From assembly GCA_033980235.1 (NCBI GenBank), contig CM067075.1, positions 5,744,486 through 5,808,485 of the forward strand: 64,000 bases of DNA, in the 5' to 3' direction. This document shows, piece after piece, positions 24,101 to 39,100 of the stretch; within the stretch, counting starts at the first letter, position 1; every line of letters begins with the position of its first letter. The position numbers and the translations under genes were made by a program. This DNA is from Diadema setosum (Eukaryota > Echinodermata > Echinoidea > Diadematoida > Diadematidae). Below the pieces are notes generated by a model. The model saw nothing but the letters and a program-made list of their open reading frames with translations, made no database searches and was not told the origin of the DNA.

Positions 24101-27100
24101 ATGGTAGAGTCTGAATCGGTGTGAATGCTGTGCATGCATGTGCGTGCATACAGTGTACAAGTCTACATGGTGACAACACAGCGTCTGCATTTAAAATGGT
24201 CAATTTGCCATTCGACCGTCTTCTACGTAACTTATTAAAAATATTTGTCGTGGCTATCAGAAATGTTAAGATGACCATGTCTGACAGCTTCATAAAATTT
24301 CAAAGTCAACAAAAGTATATAATTTCATCTAAAAATATGCGGATTGTGCACTGACTGGGTTTGTTCTCACTCCAGCCGCCGCTAAATACTAGGATTTCTG
24401 ACCAGGAGAACAGGTGATTTACTGAACTTTACCACACTTCAAACACGCATAGTAGTGAGCATCTTCAGTATGACACAAAACATAATTTTCTTAGAGTGTA
24501 CGCAAAGAATAGAATAGCGCAGAGGATTTATTTCTGTACATTTCAATATTCTGAAAGAGACCTGACAAAATATTATAAAGAATGTATTCATACATCTACC
24601 AGTACACTTCCCTTATAATAGTTTATCTCTGTCCAGTGAGCGGTGAAGTAGATGTTATACTTACGAATCATCTGAGAGGACGATATTCTCCCTGTCGGCT
24701 TCAGGGAGACCATCCAAGAGTGGTGGAACAGTGTCCGGTAGCAGGTCAGTGCCAAATGTGTCAGTCCTGAATTTGGATGAAAGAATAGTGAATTACAGTC
24801 AAAATCCAGGATCATGCCTCATGAAACTTTCATTCTATTCAACAGGGCTTTGCATTTTGAGTATTATTCTCTCTTTTTTTCTCTTTTTTTTCGAGATGGG
24901 GTCCAATTCACAGAAAAGTACCAAAGTCAGGACAAGTGCTCAGATATTAATCATAGCACTCGATAAGCTAAGGCACTAGTTACATTTACCTACACATCAT
25001 TATCTATCTTACCAATGTTTAAAACTAAACTCTAACTGGTTGATGTCTGGCATAAACATAACTTGACAGCAGCTACAATATAGCTTGGGTGCTATGCGTA
25101 AGTTGAAATCATATCCAAGATCCACATCCAAGTAATAATCATATTCTCCCCATCAAGGCTACATGAACATATACATACTGTAAAACCAGAAATTTTCATG
25201 TGCACTTAAATTTTGTGAATTTCATGAGAGCCAAGATTTGTTCAATGAAAATGCAGGCAAAAGTTCCTCTCTAAACTATATGCATTGAACACCACTGGCA
25301 ATTAGCGAAAAAAAAAAAGGCTGCTGGCTCCAATTCGCAAAAATGTAATGCCATGAAAATCGCTTGCTTTACAGTATATATGATGTATGTAACACCTCCC
25401 TGACTCTTAGTTCAAAGAGATAGAGAATCTCAGACTCACCATCGGGGAACCCAGACGTTGGTGAGAGTTGGCGTGTTGGCTAAGGACACCAAGCCTTGTG
25501 AGGGAAACTTCTTCCACGCCATCACACCCTTGATCACATCCTGAAAAGGAAAGCAAATGGATCACACTTGAATATCATACTGTTGAGTGTGGGCTATCAT
25601 TGGGTGAATGGTGATTGTTGTGGAGGATCATAAAACTGTATAAACTAAGCAGGATGGAAGTAATGAAAAAAGGCAGTAAATGCTAAGATATAACTCAGAG
25701 ACCTTTCATCTCCAAGGGATAGCTTTGCTCCTACTACGGTACCAACATTCTGTGGTATCTCATTTTTAATGACAAAGTCAACATTTACGACAGTGCTTGG
25801 TCCAAGAAGATGAACTCCCAATATCATTATGTCCTGTCATCAAGCTGCAGCAACCTGTACAGTATACGCCATATATTTTAATAGCCAGTGAATTTTTCCC
25901 GAATGGGGACTTCCTGACAATTTCATGAGTGATTTAATCTGTGATGGTGGAGAAATTGAAAGTACACGCATCCATTCAATCAGTAGGCGCACCAAGGCTA
26001 AACTTCTAAACTGTATTATTACTGAATGCACCTTGTTCATGAACTTTGTATACTGCTTGCCAGTACATGTACGCACGCAAGTCACATTCATGTTGGGATG
26101 AGAGCTAATGTTTTTGCATGTTGATGATGTTGTGAATAGCACCTGACTTGCGAAAGTCACGAAAATAAAAATCCCTTGAAATATGTGGCATATACAGTAT
26201 TCAAGTTGATTTGAACAAATTCTGTAAAATCAAACTGGCATCCAAATCCAAATCCAATTGCTGTGTGAAGGTACCATTGTACTGCACTGCTCCCTCACAG
26301 GGCCCCGCAATTCTTTCTTCCTTTCTGTTTTTACCCTAGCATGACTATGAACCATTTCATAAATCTGGGTCAAGAGGTGCACTGTGAATAAATCGTCTTG
26401 TCAGAGGACGAATGCATTGACTAAAATTTCAACCCAAGGCCATCTGTTCAGATATCCAGTCTTATCCACTACCATATGTGCATTCACAAACTTAAAGGTA
26501 GGGGATACCTTCTAAAGACCTCCCAAAATGCAGCAAAACATTAAATATGAACCTCAGGGGACTTGTTTAGGCCACTGCTGAGAAATTTGGAAGTCAACAG
26601 TTATCTACAATTTGAATAATGCACAAAACTCAACTACTCAGTAGTTCTGTGTGTCAGCCACACTTAAGCATTTTTGTTGCAGTCTTCTGTATTTTTTATC
26701 TATAAACACAAATCTAAAAGTATAAGAGCTGATGTAATAACATAATATAGAGTGTGTGACAAGAATGTATATAGAAATGTTTGTAAGTTTTGATGAACTT
26801 TCTTCACAAAATATACATGATGGACACACATGCAGTGCATGGGTCTGCAAAGGTAGCCTAGTAATGTACTGGAATTTACGGTGAGCCCCGAACAAAATTC
26901 AATTCAAAATCTAACGGTCAATAAAAGTGTACTAAATGTTACCTTCCACTTTCAATACTTCATGGGAGTTTCTAAAATGATAATGTCTTCAACATACCAC
27001 TGTATTTATACAACTCTTCATTTAAGGCATGCAAATGGGATTCCCTACCTTTAACACTACAGTCCCTTTCTGATTGCCTGTGAACGATTTGCTTGCTGGA

Positions 27101-30100
27101 CATTGCATATTTCATCACAGTAAGGTTGAATGTCGTGTGAAGATTTCTTTCTTTTTGCTGTTTTTGTAGAGCAGAGATTCCAGGGTCAGGAATTGTAAAT
27201 GACATGCACACTACATGAGGACCCTTGAACTCACCTCACGGTCCAGATACTTCTTGAGGGTGGCGCCATGCTTGTTCCTGGGGTCTGAGTGGGTGTACCT
27301 CGGTAGGGGGCACAGGTGGAAGTCAGGGTCCACCTCCGAGTATGGGAGAGGTGGCAGGAAGACCTGGAGGCCGGGTGCAGGATTCTACAGGTGGAAGATA
27401 CGGCATGTAAAGCATGAGGTATGAGAAAGATCCATCAAGCAACTCAACACCATGTCATATATCAAGAGATGGATTCCATCGACCATTAATTTTGTAGCAT
27501 CTGAGGCCATCCACACAATTTTACACTTCCACATTGCTACACTATATACAGGGCTCAAAATCAACTTTTTTCTCTCTCTCTCTCTCTCTGGTGGCCTGTT
27601 CAGGTCACAAAAAAAAAAACTCTCATTGTGAAATTTCAGTGGACCGAAAAAGAAATGTAGTGGCCTGAAATAAAAGGAGATCTAAAAATTCCTTTTGAAT
27701 TTTAGCTGCCCAATCAGGCCACCAAAAGAAAGCCTGTTTGGAAATTTGGTGGCCCGACATCCATTTTTTAGTGGTCCCAGGCCACCGGGCCACTGCTAAT
27801 GTCAATTTGTGATTTTCACATGAGGTATCACTTGGTTTTTGTGTCATAAAAGTGCATCAAAAGAAATACTGGGTATGTCATTGGAATTTATTGTACAAAC
27901 GAAGAATGCCTTTACCTCATTTTCCCCAATTGGATGAAATATAACATGTCTGAACAATATCATACCGAAGGTTCCTTCCCCTTGCAATAAGTTGATCATT
28001 CTAGCATACAGAGGTTGTTTGAAACTGTTCATTGGTTCTCAACATCAAACAACATCACAAGGGCTGTCAAATTTATTCAAGAAGTGGCTACTACATGTGT
28101 CACAAGCTTATTCAACAGGAGTGCAAAGACAACAGGTACAAGTTTGAATCGATTCAAATGGGCATAATATGGAAAAACTATGACAAGAAAGGAACTGGAC
28201 TCACAAATATGTGCAGAGACGGGTAGTCAACGGACTTGAAGAGGGCTGCCGGTGGAACGAGGGGCACGGCCTTCCTGTCTTCACCAGACACCAGCTCAAT
28301 GACCTCCTCCTCATCATCCTCCATCCGATCCTCCCCATCATCATCTCCATCCTCCCTGTGGATGCCCTCCAGGCGGTCTACAGCAGGCTGGTCTTTGTCT
28401 GGCCACGCTGCCTCGGGCACCGGCATGGTGATCAGTTCATCCTGACAACAGATGAAGAAGTGTCTTTGATTAATCATCTAAGTCTCATTTGGTAAAGATA
28501 TAAACTGTGGAGGCATTGCCCAACGTGCAGTGTTAGAATACATTTCTTGTACGCATATCACACTATTTGTTCATTCCCCATTTCTTCCTTATCAGGGATG
28601 CGAACCTTGTAAACATCATTACAGTATTCTGAAGGTTGAAAGGTGTATTTTTGGTGGAATACAGTATTTTTACCCTTCCTGCAATAGACATTTGAAGGAA
28701 TAGAATTGAAGTAGTTCAGCATTTTCAATGATATCTGCAGTATTTGGGAGGGGGGGGGGGAATAGAAAATACAAAATAATGTAAGATAGTAACACTTGGC
28801 ATCTCTGCATTATTCATGTGGATAGACAAAAAAAAAAAACACACACAGTCTATATTTGTCCTGGGAAAAAAAAGGAAATGATGGCAGCTGCAAAAAGAAA
28901 AAATAAATAAAAAATCATTCTTTCTGCAAATAAAAATCATTCTTTCTGCAAGAACAGAAAAACAAACATACACCTTTCAAAAGGTATGCACTTGTAAAAG
29001 TTTGAATGATGATATTTTCACAATGGCCATTCATGATAGAAAAAAAAAAATATCTGTAATGTGCTCTGTTTGAGAGCTAGAGATTAGACAGACTAACATC
29101 TTTAAAACTTGCGATACAAAATAACAGTGATAAACAGGCTTGTTGCCGAGTAAACGGATTAGTTAATGTCAACTAGACTCACCTCAGCCCCTGTTCTAAG
29201 AGTGCGCACCAACTTTGGGGCCACGTAGCCCACTGCAGCATCCAGGACATTGTGAGGCCTGTACCCCATCAAGTGATACTGCTGGGGGACCTTCAGGCCC
29301 AGATAGGGCACCTTTCTCTTCACTACGATGTCTGTCGGCTTGGAAGGCACGATGCCCAGGGCATCTGGTGCCTGGAGGGGGCAGGAAGATGGAGCAGACA
29401 GAGATAAAGATGGAGCAGAGGGAGATAAAGATATGTTAGTGAAAGTTTCTTTTTTTTTCTTAACCCGTTGAGGACGAGTCCCGAGTATACTCGGGCAAGA
29501 GTCTATGAGAAATGCGTGTTGTAGCAAAATCAAACCGTCCTCAACGGGTTAATCAGTGCCTTGACTGCACCAATACTACTTCATTGCCAATCTTAACGTA
29601 CTTGACGTTAGTTTTATCAAACTAATCGTTAGCTGGCAATCCGTGAACTATACATGTTTACTGCAAATGATTCCATTTGAAAGAAGCCTTTCTGTACGAG
29701 CACATACAATATAGGTCTTCATTCTTGAAAATACCCAATGCTCTGCCATCAGTCCTAGAGTTGTCATCACAGCCATCCACACTGATTTCTCTCTAGTAGT
29801 GCCAAAATAGAAAGCAACATTCTATCCCACGGCAAAGATAATCTTATATTTTTCCATGCAGTTGAAAATGACAATAACAATGATAGTAATGTACAAGTCT
29901 TTTTCTTTGAGAATTACACACACACACATACACAAATACACACAAGCACCAAACAATTACAAAGCTCCTGATCAATCCTTTGGTTATTGTTTTTTCTTAT
30001 TTTTTTTTAACCAGCAGAGCTACTGTTGAGCAAAAACAAAACAACATTTTATGCAGATCTTGTTCAAACTCTCTCCATGTAGCCTATCGTATGCATCATC

Positions 30101-33100
30101 ACACACTCCACTGCTGTTCGATTTAATAGATTTTAGATGACGTACAGTTAAAAGACATTGCCATACCATATCGTCCTTGTAGTCTGGTGCTATGTAGGAG
30201 GGGAAGCCGTAGGTTAGGACACTATCTGGGCTGATGTGCAGAGGAAGGTGGTCATACTTGGCTTCACCATTTCCACCAAAGGTCACTGAAAGAACAAATA
30301 TTAAACAAAACATAATTCACAACAGCTGTATTAAACAGCACTGCACTAGCTTTTTCAAAGTGGTTCCAGTGTCTGGGGCTTAGCAATAAGACAAATAATT
30401 CTGAGTCATGGTCCTTCAAAGACTTGATATGGTACCTGCTTTGATACTGAATAAATCAGCAATTGACAAAACAGCTGGCACCTGATTTGCTTCTGCGCAG
30501 ACAATCACAATAACTTCACATATATCAAATAATTGCTCAACTGAACATAAAACAGAATCAAAAGTGAGGTCAAGGCAGAAGATGATAGCTAGTCTCGGTA
30601 AATGGGCATAAAATTGAAGCAGTCGTAATTCCAAAGAGTCAAGATTACTAATTATGTTGCCTTTCTACAAGCATAAACCTCATTCTCTATGCATTCTGAA
30701 GTGCGCATGCCTATACTGATGTGTTGTCCTTTCAAAACACAATACACCGTACCACACTGCACATAACACTGCAACACATTACTGAGGGCAAAATTTTTTC
30801 AAATGTCCTCAAAAACCCAACTGTAATGGGCAAGCCTCTCACCTATGTCCACTTTGCCGGCATTCCCTGACCGGTAGTCATCGACGAGCTTCCTCAGCAG
30901 TGACCACTTGTCGTCCGCTCGCTGCCTCAGGATGACCTTTAGAACGGCCTGCTGGAAGCGGCCGATGGCCCGGTGTTTCAGGGCCCAGGGGTCGTTTCGG
31001 TAGGCATCAAACTGGGCCATCTGGGCGGGGACCTCTTCCGCCCGGCGGTAGGTGCGTCGCTGGCTGCAGGACGTGCAACCCCGGCTGAACTCCATCTCAG
31101 CCAAAGGGTCTCCTCGCTTGAACTGCAAGGGGCATGGGATGTATAAAAGATAGTTATACTTTTTTTTTTAAATACTATACAACTGATAAAATGCTTTCTT
31201 TTTCTGAGTGCACTATATTCTTCCAAGCTGTCCCTCCCTTGATCCCTGGCACTAATACTTGCACATAACAGACTGGCATACACACAGACACACACACATA
31301 CACAGACACACACACATCATTGTAAACATCTTCTTCAGTCCTCTTGTCTCTGATGTACTTGATCTAACCTTATGAATGATGAAAGAAAAAGAAAAAGCTC
31401 AACCTGATATTTGGTCAGGACTAACTGCAAAATTCAAAATCTGCACTGGAGATAATGCAAAAGCTTTCATATTTAACGCATCATCATAATTGTCATCAAT
31501 CCTTATCAATCACAGTCCCTCAACATTTGGTTCAACTACACAAGCACACTGCAGGAGTGTGATGGAGTATACCAGAATCATCACATATATTCTATGAAAG
31601 TGAAATTTTCTCCTCACATGATAGTCCTTGACAGCCTCCTTCCTAGCTTCTGTGATCTCCAGTCTCTCCTCCGGTGTCATCTGGTCTCTGCCGAGATGAA
31701 CTTGCCTAGATTGGAATAAAAGTAAAGACACAGCCATATCGCAAGCACGGTTAAATGTGTATGGACACCATCTAACATTTTACACAAAAGCCATTTATGA
31801 CACAATTTCTAAATCGAATGACGGCTATTAGCATCTCTTCCATATGAGTGAATATGATATCGCTGTATGGGAAACCCCCTTCTGTTCATATGAAATCAAC
31901 TTGCCATTAATATCACTGGACTCTCATATTCCTGCCGCAAAATTACTGTAAAACCAGAAATTTCTCCATGCATGAAACTTTTGTGAATTTCTCCATGCAT
32001 GAAACTTTTGTAAATTCCACATGGAGTCAAGATTCAGAAAAAAAAAGAGGGTCCCTCAACATAATGCACTGAATGTCAGTGACAATTCGCAAAAGTTTCA
32101 CGACACAGAAAAGGCTGTGCCTCCAATTTGCGAAAGTTTCACGCCGCAAGTGTTTCTAGTTTTACAGTTCATGGAAAAGGTGCTCCAATCTCAAGAGCAC
32201 ATGTATGAAATATACACATCTCAAATATGGAAGAGAAATTCTTACTTTTTGAGTGTTGAGAGCGACTTAATTCATCTGATTAGATATGAAAAATCTGCAG
32301 TCACTTAAAAAATTAAATGTTCACCGAGTTGAGACATATACATGTCACGCTTACAAAATAAGATATCTATGCGACTTTGCAGGATTGACTTTACAGTGCT
32401 ACCTCTACCTCTTTGCATCACAGAGAGCTCTACCACATTCGTGGTTTTCTATGTGTTGTCTTTCAATCATATGGCTACATGATTGCATAATGTGCTCAAC
32501 CTACTCCTCCATTCTCTCACTGACTTACCATCTCAGCTGGTTTTTCCTCTCTGCAAGCACATCTTCTCTCACTTCACGATCAAAAATGGCTTCCTAGTGA
32601 CGGATGAGACAGAAAGATTCGAGTTAGCTATTAGCATTTTGGAAATTCTCTGTTTGTTGCTTTACTACTAACTTAACTTCTTCTTTTTTTATTTTGGATA
32701 TTATTAGTCACTGCAGTGTAAGTTGATGACATGGTGCTGATTGAAAATCAAACTTGTATCATTGTGTTTACTTTACTGTGATGATAGCTACACAAAATTG
32801 CTGTTACTCTGTTACTTGATGTTGAGAGAAAATCTTGATTCCCCCCCCCCCCCCCCCATTTCTACATGCATTTGAGACTCAAGAGATAGTCAAGACACTG
32901 TTTCCATGTGTAGGGGTCTCATATCTCATCATGCTTATTACTTGTGAATGGTAAATATGTAATATTTGCTCATTCTCTCACAAACTGAAAAACAATCAAC
33001 AATCTCACATGTAAAACCATTACACACTGGTATCATCATGATGCACTGGAAATCAGACAGTGAGCACTGTTTTTAAGAATTAAAACCTCAGATACTCGCA

Positions 33101-36100
33101 AAATCTTGAGAAAAACAAATGTTACCTTTAGTTGTCTTGGGTTCAGAGCTTGCGCAGATCCAGATTTGGACATAACGGCTGTAAACAAACAGAAAAACAA
33201 ATATTGCCATGTGAGACGGTTTTCGCGTTAAATCAATGTAAACTGGTACACGCACAAGTGTCACTACATATGATATTTAAGAGTCACTTACTCTGGTACA
33301 AGCAAATAGAAAATGGTTCTTGACAGTGTTGAGTTACAATATGCATGAAATTTACCAATGCATGACTCGTCACTGGGTCTATGACGCAAACTTACCCTCA
33401 CGCAACTCTTTCACTGTCAGCTTGCCAGGCGTCTGAATCAGAACAGCGTTGACCGAGTGCTGGACGTCCAAATTTTGCGGGAAGCGAACCCCGTCCTTTT
33501 CCACCCCCTCGTTGGCTGGCTTCGTCTTCTCCTTGATGGTCACCTTCTTGACCGTCCCCTTGTACTGCCGTTTCCTCCTGGCCATGGAGATGGGGGAGAT
33601 GGAGTGGGGGTCCAGCTGGCTGGCATTCATGGCGGTGTTAGCTGGAGACAAGGGGCCTTCGGTTCCAACATCATTCTGATTTGTCTTTGACTTCTGTGGA
33701 CTATTCAGTGCAGAAAGATGCAATATATTATCAGTTTATCCTGCAGCAACAACTGATATGACTCTATCTATAGATGTAAATGGCCCAGACACATCAAAAA
33801 TAAAAATCAACTGAATGTAGACATATGGTCGGCTTTATGCAATTGTTCAAGGAAACCCAAAAGACTGAAGTCTGCCATATCTTTTGGGAGGCCAATTCCT
33901 TAGTTTGGTTACTGTCTATTATTCAAAACTAAATGTGTCATTCATAAAGTGGCAAACTTATCTCCTTGAAATGCTGGCATTTAAAGCAGAACATGGATAT
34001 AAAATCACTTGAAATAAGAAAACTTTTGTCAAAAATTAGTGTTTCTTGATGTGGATTGTAATTTGTGGGTGTGAGCATTTCATGTAAAACAAGGAAAATT
34101 ACCTCAAAACTTCAGTGAAAATAAATGTATGTGACCTCATGTAGGCCTAGCAGTTAGTAGATTTAAACATCAAGGTTCATATAGCACCTACATAGGTAAC
34201 AAGATATTTTGTGAAGCACCAACTGTATAATCTATTGAAACAGGTCATCAAAACCTCTACCATGAAGCAACAAAAAAAAAGAAAAAAACCAAGAAAAAAA
34301 CAAGAGAGTGCCCTTACACTGCCAGTCCCGGACTGGAGTAGCCAATAAGAGTGCAGTCGAGAGGCTTGGTGTTAAACTGGGATATGATCAGTTGCATCTT
34401 CACGACGGCAGTGCTGAAGTCAGACGGGGCATACGTTGCTGTCAGGTCCACCTGGCCGTTGCCAGGCACAACTCCCGTAGTGGGTTTTATGGATATTGCC
34501 GGGTGAGGCTGCACGAATTTGAGTTGAAACTCAAAGTCCACTGGAATATTGCACTTGAGTGGGATCACTTTGGTTTGCCTGCAAAGTGAAGCATCAGAGT
34601 GAGAAAGTACCGCTACATTATGAAGGTTGACACAAACTTTGGATTTATCCTAATACTTCTAAAAGCTTATTGTCTTCAAATGAAATTCTTTTGACTTGAG
34701 AATGATAAGTTGTGCAGGGCACAGGGAACTTTTCTTATGGCTACAACAGAATCCAATCCCTAGATTTAAGGCTGTGATACAAATAACAGTATCTCACCTA
34801 CCAAAAAACAAAACAAAAAACAAAAACAACTAGAAATGTCGCTATGGCGACTGATGCCTCCGCCATAATGCATGATTCTCCCAATAGGCGTATAGTACAA
34901 TGTCTTCACAATGTGTGATCCATGACAGTTTCACATAACTGACAAAATATTGAAAAGACAGGTTTGTCAGAAATGTCTTGAACTGGGTTTGCTTTAATTT
35001 TTTAAGAGTGCAGGTACACATATATGGGGAATTGAGAATTTTTACTTGAATTCTGACAGACCTTTTTATAAGTTTATGCATTGAGTAATTTCCAAGGTAT
35101 GAAGAAAGAGTGTAATGATGGTACAAAATGGATTTTTTTTTCTTTTTTTTTTGGGGGGGGGGGGGAGGGGGCATTGAAACCTGGCCTTTGACCCTTAACC
35201 TTTGACCTTTGTCCTTCTGGCTGGAAATTTCCCAGAGAATCTCCATTAATAGGTAATGCATGTATTAATTTTTGAAACTAATAATGCAAGCATTGCATAT
35301 ACAGTCAAACTCGGATACCTCGAAGTCGTCGGGACTGAAGAAAATGGTTCGACGTACGCGAATTTCGAGGTACGCGTACGTCGAATTTTCTTCGACTTAT
35401 CCGATGTTTATCGATGTTCGACGTTTATCGATGTTCAACATGGTGTCTGTTATAGTGCCTACTGATTGTTTGCATGCTTGTCAATTTGAATTGAATCAAC
35501 TTTTATATGAATGAATTGAGTGAAAATCGGAAATGAAATCAAAATTTCAGAAATAAAGATTTTGGTGGCCTGATCGCGCCACAAAAAAAAAAAAAAAAAT
35601 CGGATGTTTGCCTTTACTTTTGAAAATGAACAGCGGTAACAATCGGCTACGTAATATGCTAAAATAAATGTCAGGGGTTTGCGTTTAATTGTGGAAATGA
35701 ATGACGGCAATATTCGACTCGGTATGATACTAAAATAAATGTCGGATGTTTGCTCATACTTTTGGAAATGAATAACGATAAGACTCAGCCCCGTATGGTG
35801 CTAAAACTAATGTTAGATATTTGATTTTGCGTTCGGAAATGAATAAGGATAACATTCGGCTCCGGAAGACGCTGAAATAAATGTCGAATTTTTGCTATGA
35901 CGTTCGGAAATGAAAAACAATAACATTCAACTCCGTACGATGGTTAAATAAATGTCGGATGTTTCCTTATACTTTCGAAAGTAAATAGCAATAGCATTCG
36001 GCTCCGGAAGATGCTAAAATAGATGTCAGATGATCGTTTTTATGTTCGGAAGAAAATAGCAGTAATATTCTGCTCCATCATGTCCATATGATGCTAAAAT

Positions 36101-39100
36101 AACTGTCTGATGTTTGCTTTTAAATTTCGAAATGAATAACAGTAACATTCAGCTGCGTTTAATGGTAAAATTAATGTTTGATGTTTGCTTTGACGTTCGG
36201 AAAAGAGTAACAATAATATTCAACTCCTGACAATGATGAAATAAATGCTGGATGTTTGCTTTTACGTTCGAAAGTAAATTGCAATAACATTTAGCTCCGG
36301 AAGATGCTAAAATAAATGTCAAATGTTTGCTTTGATGTTCTGAAGTGAATAACAATAATATTCAACTCCGTACGCTGATAAAATAAATGCCGGATGTGTG
36401 CTTTTACGTTCGAAAGTAAATGTCAATAGCATTCAGCTCCGGAAGATGATAATCATGTCGAATGATTGCTTTTACGTTTGGCATGTTTGGAAGTGAACAG
36501 CAGTAACATTCTGCCCCATACGATGATAAAAAAAATATTGGATATTTGCTACGGTACATTTCGAAATAAATATCAGTAACATTCAGCTATACGTTTCATG
36601 GTCCAAAATGTCTGATGTCTGCCTTGACGTTCAAAAATGAAAAACAGTAACATTCGGCTCCATGCGATGATAAAATAATTGTCAGATGATTCATTTCACT
36701 TTCGGAAGTGGATAGCAGTAACATTCGGCTCCGTTCGATAATGAAATATATGTCGGATGTTTGAAATGAATGACGGTAATATTCTGCTCCGTACGATGCA
36801 AGAATAAATAACAGATTGTTGCTTTAACATTTGGAAATGATTAATGGTATTAATCCGCTCAGTAAGATGCTAAAACAAATAGCGGATGTTTGCTTTCACG
36901 TTTGGAAATGGATTAAGATAGTATTCAGCTCCGTCAGATTCTAAAATGAATGTCGGTTGTTTGCTTTTACACATTTAAAAATGAATAACGGTAACTTTCG
37001 GCTTTTTACAATGCTAAAACAAATGTCGGATGCTAACAAATGTCAGCAAATGCTCCCATTTTCTCATTTGAAACGTAAGTTTTGACCTCCTCAATATAAT
37101 GGGCATCAACTTTTTAAATAATCTCTACGCCTATTTGTCAAATCTTTAAACACAGAGTAAGATGATTGAATTATCTATTCATTTGTTTTAGACATGGGCA
37201 TCTGTATCACTTCAATAATGCTTAATATTAATTTGTCTCTGTTTAGTAGGACCGATTTAGTTTTTGTAATGTTTTTCCTGATTTTTTTTTTTGTTACCAG
37301 ATTTTACTTTCGACCACTAGAAAATAAAAATCAATGATATTGGTGGCCCGATAAAACTTATAAGTGCGGAGCCCTGTGTATTCTATTCTTCATTGTGATC
37401 GGCCTATACTTCCAGATTTTCATAATCGCATTGCTGGGGAAAAAAAAAAGTTTCAGTGCTTGCGTTCTCGGGGAAGTAAACTTCGTGAAAGGCAAAAAAA
37501 AATAGTTTAAAAAAAGGCACTACGAGGGAGATTGATGTTTTGACAGTGGAGCGTGATTAATGGCAAAGATATAACTGTCAACGTAAGCAGGTGCGCCCCG
37601 ACGGTTGAGAAATCTACGCGCACGGTATGACTCGATCAAAAATCAAAACACAGTGGTTAAAGAAAAGCAAATGATGGTGCAGCGCGTAGTGCTATCGTAA
37701 AGCACTCCATTGGCACGGGTGCTATGTGCATACCATGTACGTGTGTTGGTAGGTGTTGGGGATTTTCCTTGTCAGCTGTGTATCGGGTATTTCTTCTTGG
37801 GCGCGCGATTGTTCTGGGTCTCAGAATATTTACAATCGAGTGTGAAAACATTTGTGACATGTCTTCGCGGTCCACGCGCGCTTAATCGGAGATGCTGAGT
37901 GATGTTTGCAATTTCGATTCGAGCAACATGCTGGGAAAAACAATAAGTTAATTAAGATCGGGACATTAGATTTCCCTTCGAGGTAACCGAACTTCGAGTT
38001 ATCTTTGTTCGAGCTACGCGAATTTTAATACACGGAAACTCCATAGGAACAATCGGGACTTTCATTTTGCCCCCGAGGTAAGTGATATTCGGCTTATCCG
38101 ACGTCGAGGTATCCGAGTTTGACTGTACTAGTATATGAGGGAAATAGTAAAATTTCGAGGAGATGACCTTGACCTTTGACCCCTGACTATTGACCCATGA
38201 CCCTAAATTCCCTAGATAATCCCTGCCAGTCAGTACATGCGTATGTACCAAGTTCCACGAAGATACATTGAACCATTTGCGAGAAAAGTGATATTGCAAC
38301 ATTTTCACCTAACCTTTGACCTTTTGACCTTTGACCTTATGACATGAAACTCTCTCTGGAGAATCTCTACGCAGTAGTACATGACCACATCAAGTTTCAA
38401 GAAAATATCTTTGGGCATTGCATAGATATGGGGGAAATTGCAGCATTTGTAGCATTTGACCTTGACTGTTTGACCTTTGACCTCTTGCCAATGTCACTAA
38501 AATCTACTCAACTAATTGTCCTATCATACATCATCCTTGGACCAAGTTTGGTGAAAGCTGCTTCATCCAGTTTTGAGTTATCACGTAAACAGATAAATTT
38601 TAGGATTTGACCTTGATCTTTGACCTTTGACCTCTGTCCGATTTCACTGAAAAACTAATCAAGTAATTGTCCAATTATACATCATCCTCCAACAAAGTTT
38701 GGTGAAATTTGCTCTATCCAGTCTTGAGTTATCGCGTAGACGGATACAATTTCATGATTTGACCTTGACCTTTGACCTTTAGCCGATTTCACCCAAAATC
38801 TAATCAAATAATTGCCCCATCATACTTCATACTTGGACCAAGTTTGGTAAAATTCCAGTCAATATTACTCAAGTTATCATGTAAACGAAAGCGGACGGAC
38901 GTACAGACGTACGTATGGACGGACGGACAACCCGAAAACATAATGCCTCCGGCACCACTTCGTGGCGGAGGCATAAAAAACAAATAATATAATAATAAAA
39001 TACATCACTGTTACTGGATAGAGCGAAAGCTTCTATACAGTATAGACTACTGCAGCTTTTCTGAGACTTAACTCCAAAATTCTTGGCAAGATTAATGACA

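Larger units (their letters stand above)
34829..38980 (-). mobile_element. HINE/Helentron-like element, copy 3, split by a nested transposon
   Basis: Read on the minus strand it has the palindromic head (ending at 38974), a (GTCC)n tract, AGGTCA-rich ~150-bp units of the same order as copy 1, then TGGCGGAGGCAT, a GTCGCCATAGCGAC hairpin and CTAGT. It fills most of a 4.6-kb CFAP221 intron. The 35302-38125 segment is a foreign insertion; without it the element matches copy 1 across the join. Confidence 0.85.

Noticed and set aside
24588..24815. Minus-strand frame at the CFAP221 exon taken as a separate gene
   Set aside because: It only extends the exon 24665-24766 into both introns. The splice sites and phase fit the CFAP221 model.
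32830..32860. Long C-run (and G-runs near 5529, 10069, 46914) as structured elements
   Set aside because: They are plain homopolymers, length-unstable in assemblies, with no associated signal.
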